DNA of 64,000 nt, taken from positions 124,001-188,000 of the forward strand of contig LSIG01000110.1 in assembly GCA_001556125.1 (NCBI GenBank). The letters are read 5' to 3'. The position numbers were made by a program, and so were the translations under genes. Of this stretch, positions 55,898 to 63,106 are shown one piece after another; position 1 is the stretch's first letter, and every line of letters starts with the position of its first letter. The stretch comes from Rhizobiales bacterium CCH10-E5 (GTDB lineage Bacteria > Pseudomonadota > Alphaproteobacteria > Rhizobiales > Beijerinckiaceae). Under the pieces are notes generated by a model that was not told the origin of the DNA, ran no database searches, and saw only the letters and a list, made by a program, of their open reading frames with translations.

Positions 55898-56806
55898 ATG
55901 ACCCACCGCGACCTCGAAGGCTATGCCGGCGCCTGGCCGGACTTCACCTGGCCCAATGGCCGGCGGCTCGCCGTCTCCGTCGTGATCAATTTCGAGGAGG
56001 GCGCGGAGCTTCAGGTCGGCGACGGCGATGCGCGCTCGGAGAGCATGGGCGAGGTGATCAGCGTCGTTCCCGCCGGCAAGCGCGACCAGGGCCAGGAGCA
56101 GATTTTCGGCTATGGCACGCGCGCCGGGCTCTGGCGCATGCTCGACGCGCTCGACGACAACGCCATCCGCGCGACGATCTTCTTCTGCGGCCGCGCCGTC
56201 GAACGCTCGCCGGCGCTAGCGAAGGCCGTGGTGGCGCGCGGCCATGAGCCGGCGGTGCATGGCTGGCGCTGGCGGCCGCACGCCGATTACGAGACGCCTC
56301 AAGCGGAGGCTGCCGACCTCGACGCCTGCGTCGCCACCATCACGGCAGCGACGGGTGTCGCGCCCGTCGGCTTCTTCTGCCGCGGCGGGGAGAGCCCCTG
56401 GACGCGGGAGCTTCTGGCCCAGCGCGGCTTTCTCTACACCTCCAACGGCTTCGACGACGATTTGCCCTATTGGGATCGCGCACCGGGGCGCCCGCCCCTG
56501 CTCGTCGTGCCCTATGCGCTCGACAGCAACGACCTGAAGTTCTTCCACCCCAACGGCTTCGTCCGTGCCCGCGAGATGGTGGAGTACGTCACCGACGCGC
56601 TCGACGTGCTGGAGGCGGAGGCCGCGCGCGGCCTGCCGCGGCTGCTCAATCTCGGCTTCCACTTGCGGATCGTCGGGCGCCCGGCGCGCTTCGCCGCCTT
56701 TCGCGACATCATGAACCTGCTGGCGGTCCGGCGCGACCGACTCTGGATCGCGGGCCGCGCCGAGATCGCGCGCGCCTTCATCGCCGCCGTGCCGGAGAGC
56801 CCCTGA
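55898..56806 (+). CDS. PuuE-type polysaccharide deacetylase/allantoinase-like protein 2
   Basis: A 302-residue paralogue of the previous protein. It starts RDLEGYAGAWPDFTWPNG, has NFEEGAEL, AVHGWRWRPHADYETPQ and NLGFHLRIVGRPAR. It differs more from canonical PuuE than the third copy does, for example lacking GYGxNPP. Its stop overlaps the racemase-family gene (TGATG). It could be the partner of the first, acting on a related ring. Confidence 0.9.
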   Translation: MTHRDLEGYAGAWPDFTWPNGRRLAVSVVINFEEGAELQVGDGDARSESMGEVISVVPAGKRDQGQEQIFGYGTRAGLWRMLDALDDNAIRATIFFCGRAVERSPALAKAVVARGHEPAVHGWRWRPHADYETPQAEAADLDACVATITAATGVAPVGFFCRGGESPWTRELLAQRGFLYTSNGFDDDLPYWDRAPGRPPLLVVPYALDSNDLKFFHPNGFVRAREMVEYVTDALDVLEAEAARGLPRLLNLGFHLRIVGRPARFAAFRDIMNLLAVRRDRLWIAGRAEIARAFIAAVPESP

Positions 56807-57462
56807 TGCGCCTGCTGCTGATCAACCCCAACACCAATGCCGCCACGACCAACATGATGCGTGCCATCGCCCAGGCGGCGGCGCCGGGCGGCACCGTGAT
56901 CGACGCGATGAGCGCGCCCTATGGCGTGCCGCTGATCACGAATGAAGAGGCACTGGCGCAGTCGGCGAAGGCGGTGCAGGCGCTGACGGGGACGATCACC
57001 ACGACCCCGCCGGACGGCGTCATCATCGCCGCCTTCGGCGATCCCGGCCTGGCGGCGCTGCGGCTTCGCCTCTCCTGCCCGGTCACCGGCATCGCCGAGG
57101 CCGGCATGGCCGAGGCGGGAGCGGGCCGGCGGCCCTTCGCGGTGGTGACGACGACGCCCGATCTCGTCGCCTCGATCACCGGGCTCGCCCAGGCCTACGG
57201 CCATGACAAGACGTTCCGGGGCGTCGCGCTGACGAAGGGCGACGTCCACGCCATCATGGCCGATCACGCCACGCTGGTGGAGGCGCTGGCCGAGGCCTGC
57301 AAGGAGGCGATCGAGACGCTGGGCGCGCAGGCGCTGGTGATCGGCGGCGGCCCGCTCGGCCAGGCGGCGCAATCCCTCTCGCTGCGCTTCCCAGTACCGG
57401 TGATCGCGCCGATCCCCGCGGCGGTGCGGCTGGCGCAGAAGCGGGTTTCGCGAGGGCATTGA
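56806..57462 (+). CDS. Aspartate/glutamate/hydantoin racemase family protein lacking both catalytic cysteines
   Basis: A 218-residue protein of the Asp/Glu/hydantoin racemase superfamily (NPNTNAATTNMM start, FGDPG motif). Hydantoin racemases use Cys76 and Cys181. At these exact positions this protein has Ala76 (IIAAFGDPG) and Gly181 (LVIGGGPLGQ), so the two-base racemase mechanism is not available. It may act by another chemistry, bind a ligand, or be inactive. It is the last gene of the sigma-54 operon, followed by a large palindrome. Confidence 0.88.
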   Translation: MRLLLINPNTNAATTNMMRAIAQAAAPGGTVIDAMSAPYGVPLITNEEALAQSAKAVQALTGTITTTPPDGVIIAAFGDPGLAALRLRLSCPVTGIAEAGMAEAGAGRRPFAVVTTTPDLVASITGLAQAYGHDKTFRGVALTKGDVHAIMADHATLVEALAEACKEAIETLGAQALVIGGGPLGQAAQSLSLRFPVPVIAPIPAAVRLAQKRVSRGH

Positions 57463-57492
57463 GCGTCGCTTCTGGGGGCCGCCGAACCTCCA

Positions 57493-57639
57493 CCGTCATT
57501 CCGGGGCTTCGCGGCAGCGAAGAGCCCGGAACCCAGAACCGATGCCGTTGGGTGCTGGGACAAAGCGCTCGACTGGTCCCTGAGACGTTATCGGTTCTGG
57601 GTTCCGGGCTCAGGCCTTCGGTCTGCCCCGGAATGACGG
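57493..57639. repeat. Nested palindromic intergenic repeat, type B copy 1
   Basis: An outer 14-bp inverted repeat (CCGTCATTCCGGGG and its complement) encloses a perfect 21-bp inner pair at 57523-57543 and 57590-57610, with a further GGGAC/GTCCC in the loop. It separates the convergent racemase-family and amidohydrolase genes. A similar, degraded element lies at 62075-62201. Confidence 0.85.
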
Positions 57640-57677
57640 CCTGGTTCCGGGCACATGGGTAGTTTCGACGTCGCCCG

Positions 57678-59228
57678 TCAGAAGCGCCCGCTCGGGCGGT
57701 AGAAGGGCTCGTCGCCCTGCCCGTCGAGATAGCCGTCATAGAAGCGGCGGACATGCGGCAGCAGCGCCTGCGAGAGGGCGATGCGGTCCCGCTCGGCCGG
57801 CGATTTCGGCTTCGCCAGCGCCTCGGCGAGGCCAGCCAGAACGGCGTCGCGGTCGATCCTGGTGAAGCGGCGCTCGCGATAGACGAATTCGCCGGCGATC
57901 ATGACGCTGTGGACGGCCTTCGCCTTGGCGCGCTGGACCAGCACCTCGACGAAGCCGAGGCCATCGTCCTGATAGGGATAGGTCACCGCCGGCCAGTCGA
58001 ACATCACGAGATCGACCGCCATGCCAGGCTCGAGCCGGCCGATGCGGCCGGCGAAGGGGGTCGTGCGCGCCCCGCCTTCGGTCGCCATGCGCAGCACCTG
58101 CGCCGGCGAGGGATGGGGCGCGTCGATGCCGGGCTCGCGATGGGCGCGCAGGACGAGCCGCATCTCCTGCAGCATGTCGCGGTCGTCGTTGATGCCGGCC
58201 TCGTCGATGCCGATGGCGACGGGGATTTTGCGGGCGAGGAAGCGGTTGACCGGCGCCACGCCGCTCTTCAGCCGGAAGTTCGAACTGCAATTGTGGCAGA
58301 TGCAGACGCCGCGATCGGCCGCGAGCTCGATATCGGCCTCGCTCATCCAGACGCCGTGGCCGATGGTGAAATGCGGGCCGAGCAGGCCGAGCCGGTCGAG
58401 ATGGGCGAGCGCCGAGCCGCCCGTGCGCTTGAGGGCATAGGCCTTCTGATAGGGCGTCTCAAGCACATGCATATGGACCGGCAGACCGGTGCGGCGCTGC
58501 AGCTCGCCGGTGACACTGAGCGCTTCCTCCGAGAGCCAGTGCAAATTGGCGGGCGCGATCTGGATGCGGATGCGCCCGGCCTCGCCCTCGCCCCGACCAT
58601 GGCGCGCCAGTAATTCCTCGAAAACTGCAACCTGGTCGGAGAGCGGCACGGTGAAGCGCTGGAAGAAGGCGCTCGCGGCCGGGCGCAGCTCCTCGGGCAG
58701 ACGAGCGACGAAATCCTGGTCGGCCTCGTAGACGAGCCGGTTCTGGTCGCGCAGCGCCATCGAGTAGGAGGCGCGCATGCCGATATCGCGATAGGCGCTG
58801 ATGACCTTCTCGGCGGCAGCAAGGATGTCGGCCGGCGTACCCGGCGCGCGGCTGTGGAGATGCTGAACGGTGGTGACGCCGCTCTCGATCATCTCGAAGG
58901 CGGAGAACAGCGTGTCGGCGTAGAGATCGACATCGCGCAGCGCGATGCGGCTGGCGAACCAGAGTTCGAGCGGGTGGTCCGGCGAGCCGAGTTGCAGCGG
59001 CGTCAGGCCGACATGGTGATGCGCGTTGACGAAGCCCGGCGTGATCGCGAAGTCACGCCCGCCGGTCACCGTCGCTTCGGGATTGGCCGCCTTCAGATCG
59101 GCGAGCGGCCCGGTCGCGACGATGATGCCGCCCTCGCAGGCGACACCGGCGTCCTGCAGGACGACCGGCTCGCCTGCGGCGTCGAAGCCGGTGAGGAGCG
59201 TCCCGCCCCAGATGATCTGTGTGGTCAT
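57678..59228 (-). CDS. ATZ/TRZ-type amidohydrolase (cyclic amidine/guanine-deaminase-like)
   Basis: A 516-residue metal-dependent amidohydrolase. The metal-binding His pair is in ITPGFVNAHHHVGLT, followed by HMHVLET, GHGVWMSEADI (His) and the catalytic Asp in IAIGIDEAGINDDRD. This is the ATZ/TRZ group that deaminates or dechlorinates heterocycles, with 8-oxoguanine deaminase and cytosine/guanine deaminases in the same fold. It is 100-150 residues longer than common members, mainly in the middle and C-terminus. The substrate is unknown. It lies 2 bases after the NHL gene on the same strand. Confidence 0.92.
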   Translation of the reverse strand: MTTQIIWGGTLLTGFDAAGEPVVLQDAGVACEGGIIVATGPLADLKAANPEATVTGGRDFAITPGFVNAHHHVGLTPLQLGSPDHPLELWFASRIALRDVDLYADTLFSAFEMIESGVTTVQHLHSRAPGTPADILAAAEKVISAYRDIGMRASYSMALRDQNRLVYEADQDFVARLPEELRPAASAFFQRFTVPLSDQVAVFEELLARHGRGEGEAGRIRIQIAPANLHWLSEEALSVTGELQRRTGLPVHMHVLETPYQKAYALKRTGGSALAHLDRLGLLGPHFTIGHGVWMSEADIELAADRGVCICHNCSSNFRLKSGVAPVNRFLARKIPVAIGIDEAGINDDRDMLQEMRLVLRAHREPGIDAPHPSPAQVLRMATEGGARTTPFAGRIGRLEPGMAVDLVMFDWPAVTYPYQDDGLGFVEVLVQRAKAKAVHSVMIAGEFVYRERRFTRIDRDAVLAGLAEALAKPKSPAERDRIALSQALLPHVRRFYDGYLDGQGDEPFYRPSGRF

Positions 59229-59230
59229 GC

Positions 59231-60085
59231 CTACTCGTCCAGCAGACGCAGCCGCGTCAGCCGGCTCGGATTGCTCTCGGCCAGCAGGATGTCGCCACCC
59301 GGCATGCCGTAGATGCCGTGCGCGCCGTTGAGGAAGGGGCGGCAGCGGCCGAGGCGCTCGCCATGGGGACCGATCTTCTGCAGGGTCGGCTGGTTGTCGG
59401 TGACATAGGTGTTGCCGTCCTCGTCGCCCCAGATCGCGACGGGGTCGCGGAAATGGCTCCAGGTCGCGAGATGCTGGCCATTTCGGTCGAAGACCTGGAC
59501 GCGGTTGTGCGTGCGGTCGACGACGACGACGCGTCCATCGGCATGAGTCCAGAGCGCATGCGGCCAGCCGAACTGGCCTTCGCCGGCGCCATGCTCGCCC
59601 CAGCTCTGGAGGTGGACGCCAAAGGCCGAGAAGCGGTGGATGCGGCTCGCGGCATAGCCATCGGCGACATAGATGTCGCCCCAGGCCGAGACATGCACGT
59701 CGGTCGGGTGGTTGAAGGGCGAAAGCGGCTCGCTGCGCTGGCCGAGGCCGCCCAGGCGCTCGCCGCTCGCCGAGCAGATGACGATCTCATGCATGTCGCG
59801 ATCGACGCAGAGGAGACGCCCCTGCGCATCGACGGTGAGCATGTGGGAATCGGCGATCAGGTCGCCGCCCCAGCCGCCGAGATACTCCCCCTCGGGCGAT
59901 AGCTCGACCACACGCGGATCGTCGGGTTGGGTCAGGGGATCGTGCCGCAGCATGACGAAGATATGCCCGCGGGCATCGACCGTCACATCGGTGACGAAGC
60001 CGGCATTCTGCGGCCAGGAGCCGAAGGGCCGCTCGATCAGGTAGCGGGCATCGCCGAGGGCGACGATGAGGTCGGGCTTGGGCAA
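59231..60085 (-). CDS. Cytoplasmic NHL-repeat beta-propeller protein
   Basis: A 284-residue protein of about five NHL repeats (DVTVDARGHIFVMLR, DVHVSAWGDIYVADGY, VVVVDRTHNRVQVFD, AIWGDEDGNTYVTDN), with no signal peptide. The start is TTG, since the frame has no ATG near it. The propeller resembles peptidyl-amidoglycolate lyase-like and gluconolactonase-like folds, but I cannot assign catalysis. It is coupled to the amidohydrolase. Confidence 0.85.
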   Translation of the reverse strand: MPKPDLIVALGDARYLIERPFGSWPQNAGFVTDVTVDARGHIFVMLRHDPLTQPDDPRVVELSPEGEYLGGWGGDLIADSHMLTVDAQGRLLCVDRDMHEIVICSASGERLGGLGQRSEPLSPFNHPTDVHVSAWGDIYVADGYAASRIHRFSAFGVHLQSWGEHGAGEGQFGWPHALWTHADGRVVVVDRTHNRVQVFDRNGQHLATWSHFRDPVAIWGDEDGNTYVTDNQPTLQKIGPHGERLGRCRPFLNGAHGIYGMPGGDILLAESNPSRLTRLRLLDE

Positions 60086-60118
60086 GGGGGCATCCTATCG
60101 TGAAAGGGCTGCGCCCGG

Positions 60119-60195
60119 CGTCATTCCCGGCCGGAGCGCAGCGGAGAGCCGAGAATCTCCGGCAGGAGATGCTCGGGTCAAGCCCGAGCATGACG
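60119..60195. repeat. Palindromic intergenic repeat, type A copy 2
   Basis: The element has the type A plan: CGTCATTC at the left, GAGAATCTCCGGCAGGAG, then ATGCTCGGG-TCAAG-CCCGAGCAT and TGACG. It is almost identical to the copies at 14836 and 61143. It lies between the NHL gene start and the end of the third deacetylase gene. Confidence 0.85.
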
Positions 60196-60199
60196 CGCG

Positions 60200-61108
60200 T
60201 CAGGCCGGCTGGAAAGGATGCGTCTTCGCCCAGTGCTTCGCAATGTCGAGCCGGCCGGTCACCCAGACGTTCTCGTGCTTCTGGACATAGTCGAGGAAGC
60301 GCGCGAGGCCCGCCGCGCGGGCGGGGTGGCCGATCAGGCGCATATGCAGGCCGACCGACATCATCTTGGGCTGGGTCGCCCCTTCCGCATAGAGCATGTC
60401 GAAGGCGTCCTTGTGCCAGTCGAAATAGTCGTTCGAGGTGGCGAAGAAGCCCGAGCCGAACTTGCCGTCATTGTTGACGAGCGAATAGGGCACGACGAGA
60501 TGCGGCTTGCCGTCGACCACCTTCCAATAGGGCAATTCGTCGTCATAGGCGTCGGAATCGTAGAGGAAACCGCCCTCCTCCACGACGAGCCGCCGCGTGT
60601 TCACGCTGGGCCCATAGCGGCAGTACCAGCCGAGCGGACGCTCGCCGACCGTGGCTTCGAGCGACTTGATCGCCTTGGCGATATGCTCGCGCTCCTCGTC
60701 CTCGGTGAGATCGTAGTGCTTGATCCAGCGCCAGCCATGGCAGCAGACGTCGAAACCGGACGCCCGGATCGCAGCCGCAGCGTCGGGGTTGCGCTCGATC
60801 GCGAGCGCGCAGCCGAACACCGTCATCGGCAGGCCGCGCTCCTGGAACAGCCGCATCAGCCGCCAGAAGCCGACACGGCTGCCATAGGCGAACATGCCCT
60901 CGCCGGCGAGGTCACGGCCCTTGACCCCGGTCGGCAGGCCGTTGGCCTCGGTCAGGCCGAGTTCGGTGTAGCCCTCGCCGTCCTGGACGGAGGGCTCGGA
61001 ACCTTCCTCGTAGTTCATCACGAAGTTGATCGCGATGCGGGCACCACCCGGCCATTGCGGATTGGGCGGGTTGGCGCCGTAGCCGATCAGGTCGCGGTCG
61101 TAGGTCAT
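60200..61108 (-). CDS. puuE: PuuE allantoinase-type polysaccharide deacetylase protein 3
   Basis: The 302-residue product is the most canonical of the three paralogues. It starts RDLIGYGANPPNPQWPGGAR, shows NYEEGSEPS, MFAYGSRVGFWRLMRLF, CCHGWRWIKHYDLTEDEERE, GWYCRYGPSVNTRRLVVEEG and SVGLHMRLIGHPAR. This is the pattern of Pseudomonas PuuE allantoinase, which hydrolyses allantoin without metal. The start is the second ATG (MTYDRD), as GGAG stands six bases upstream. It could supply allantoin or a close ureide breakdown. Confidence 0.9.
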   Translation of the reverse strand: MTYDRDLIGYGANPPNPQWPGGARIAINFVMNYEEGSEPSVQDGEGYTELGLTEANGLPTGVKGRDLAGEGMFAYGSRVGFWRLMRLFQERGLPMTVFGCALAIERNPDAAAAIRASGFDVCCHGWRWIKHYDLTEDEEREHIAKAIKSLEATVGERPLGWYCRYGPSVNTRRLVVEEGGFLYDSDAYDDELPYWKVVDGKPHLVVPYSLVNNDGKFGSGFFATSNDYFDWHKDAFDMLYAEGATQPKMMSVGLHMRLIGHPARAAGLARFLDYVQKHENVWVTGRLDIAKHWAKTHPFQPA

Positions 61109-61142
61109 GTCAGTCTCCATCCCGCAGGCATGCTGGCGAACA

Positions 61143-61219
61143 CGTCATTCTAGGGCGGAGCGAAGCGCAGACCCGAGAATCTCCGGCACGAGATGCTCGG
61201 GTCGAGCCCGAGCATGACG
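61143..61219. repeat. Palindromic intergenic repeat, type A copy 3
   Basis: Same plan as the copies at 14836 and 60119: CGTCATTC, GAGAATCTCCGGCACGAG, ATGCTCGGG-TCGAG-CCCGAGCAT, TGACG. It fills most of the gap between the third deacetylase gene and the second transporter's permease gene. Confidence 0.85.
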
Positions 61220-61241
61220 CGCCATATCGCCGTGCTAAGCT

Positions 61242-62060
61242 TCACCCGCTCATCCGCCGCGTCAGGCCGGTCAGGCGGTCCATCACGATCATCAGGATCA
61301 GCGTCGCCAGGATCAGCACGCCGGCGATGGCGGCGATGCGGACGTCGAGCGTCGTCTCCATCATCCCCCACATCCGGATCGGCAGCATGGCCGTGCGCGC
61401 GGTCGAGAGGAAGAGCGAGACCGGGACATTGTCCATCGAGGAGATGAAGGCGAGGAAGCAGCCTGCCGCGATCCCTGGCGCGATCAGCGGCAGGGTGATG
61501 CGACGGAAGCCGTAGAGGCGGCTGGCACCGAGATTGGCGGAGGCCTCGAGCAGGACCGGATCGAGCTGCGACAGGCTCGCCAGCGTGGTGCGGAAGACGA
61601 AGGGCGCGATCACCACGAGATGGCCCGCGATCAGCAGGTTGAGCGAGGGCCTGATGCCGAGCACCGAGAAGAACATCAGCGCGGCCAAGCCGTAGGACAG
61701 CGTCGGCAGCACGAGCGGCGACAGGAAGCTCGCCTCCAGCACGCGCGCCGAGGGCCGCGCGACCCGTGAGATCGCCAGAGCCGCAAACACGGCGAGCACG
61801 CCGCCGATGGCGGTGGCGAGGCCGGCGACCCAGAGGCTGTTCAGCGCGGCCGTGTGGATCTGGGCCGAGCGGGTGGTGTCGAACAGCTCGCCATACCAGC
61901 GCAGCGACAGGCCGGGCGGCGGAAACTTCAGGGTCTGCGACGTCGTGAAGGAGGTCGCGATGACGACCAGCACCGGCCCGACCAGGATGAGGATGCCGAG
62001 TCCCGCGAGCAGGCCGATGATCCAGGAATAGCCGATGTCACCGAGCGTGGACCGCTGCAT
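61242..62060 (-). CDS. ABC transporter permease (PotC type), second transporter
   Basis: A 272-residue permease with six membrane segments. The coupling motif is EASANLGASRLYGFRRITLP, and SSMDNVPVSLFLS is the PotC end region. It lies downstream of the PotB-type permease on the same strand, separated by a palindromic repeat. No ATPase of this transporter is within the window. Confidence 0.92.
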   Translation of the reverse strand: MQRSTLGDIGYSWIIGLLAGLGILILVGPVLVVIATSFTTSQTLKFPPPGLSLRWYGELFDTTRSAQIHTAALNSLWVAGLATAIGGVLAVFAALAISRVARPSARVLEASFLSPLVLPTLSYGLAALMFFSVLGIRPSLNLLIAGHLVVIAPFVFRTTLASLSQLDPVLLEASANLGASRLYGFRRITLPLIAPGIAAGCFLAFISSMDNVPVSLFLSTARTAMLPIRMWGMMETTLDVRIAAIAGVLILATLILMIVMDRLTGLTRRMSG

Positions 62061-62074
62061 GGCCTATTCCCCCT

Positions 62075-62201
62075 TGTCATTCCGGGGCGCGCCGACAGGC
62101 GCGAACCCGGAACCCACGACTGGGTCAATCGTGCAGGTTGTCTCTCGGCTCGCCCCATCATGGATTCTGGGTTCATCGCTGCGCGATGCCCCGGAAAGAC
62201 A
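62075..62201. repeat. Palindromic intergenic repeat, type B copy 2
   Basis: An outer 14-bp inverted repeat with one mismatch (TGTCATTCCGGGGC and GCCCCGGAAAGACA) and an inner imperfect pair with GGAACCCA / TCTGGGTTC-type arms. It is the same kind of element as that at 57493-57639, more degraded. It separates the two permease genes. Confidence 0.75.
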
Positions 62202-62224
62202 GCTGTGCAGGATCATCACAGTCA

Positions 62225-63097
62225 TCAGCTCGTCCTGGCGAAGCGGCCGAGCCAGCCGAGCGCCATGATGCCCGCCAGCACGGTGAAGAGCAGCGTCAGC
62301 GAGGCCACCGCCGCGAAGGGCCAGTTGTAAACCACCATCGACTGCTGCCAGATCAGCGAGGGCAGATAGACCAGCCGCGCCCCGCCGATGACCGATTGCG
62401 AGATGAAGGCGGTCGTTGCCGAGGCGAAGACCAGCGTCGCGCCGGCGATCCAGCCCGGCAGCGTCAGCGGCAGGATCACCCGGAAGAAGGTCCGCCATTT
62501 CGAGGCGCCGAGCGCGCGCGACGCATCGACGAGGTTCTGGTCCATCTGGTTCATGATGGTCAGGAGCGGCAGCAGCATCAGCGGCATCTCGATCTGCGTC
62601 AGCGCGATGACGAGGCCGAGCTCGGTCTGGAGCAGATTGAGCGGGGTCGAGGTCAGCCCGAGCCCGATCAGCGTCTGGTTGAGCACGCCCTCGCGCGCCA
62701 GGATGACGATCCAGGCGAAGGTGCGGATCACGACCGAGGTCAGGAGCGGCATCAGGATGATGAAGATCAGCAGGCGCTGCACGCGCGGGCTCGACGCCCG
62801 GAAGACCAGCGCGAGCGGATAGGCCAGCAGCGTCGTCGCCAGCACGGCCAAGACGCCGAGCTTGAGCGTGTCGAAGATCACCTTCCGGTAGAAGGCATCG
62901 CCATAGAACTTGGCCCAGGAGGCGAGCCCCAGCCGCGTCTGCTCGGCATCGGCATAGAAGCTGATGCCGAGCAGGATCGCAAAAGGCGCGGCAAAAAAGG
63001 CGAGATAGGTCAGGCCGAGCGGCGCCGCGAGGCGCCAGTCGACCCTGGCCCCCGGAACGCCACCGCTCGCGGCGGCCGCTGCAGCCATGCCCGCCAT
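62225..63097 (-). CDS. ABC transporter permease (PotB type), second transporter
   Basis: A 290-residue permease with six membrane segments. The coupling motif is DASRALGASKWRTFFRVILP. It follows the binding-protein gene (gap 9 bases) and precedes the PotC-type permease. The second transporter thus has the order binding protein, PotB, PotC. The N-terminus is Ala-rich and the first ATG may be too early by a few codons. Confidence 0.93.
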   Translation of the reverse strand: MAGMAAAAAASGGVPGARVDWRLAAPLGLTYLAFFAAPFAILLGISFYADAEQTRLGLASWAKFYGDAFYRKVIFDTLKLGVLAVLATTLLAYPLALVFRASSPRVQRLLIFIILMPLLTSVVIRTFAWIVILAREGVLNQTLIGLGLTSTPLNLLQTELGLVIALTQIEMPLMLLPLLTIMNQMDQNLVDASRALGASKWRTFFRVILPLTLPGWIAGATLVFASATTAFISQSVIGGARLVYLPSLIWQQSMVVYNWPFAAVASLTLLFTVLAGIMALGWLGRFARTS

Positions 63098-63106
63098 CGC
63101 TGCGTC

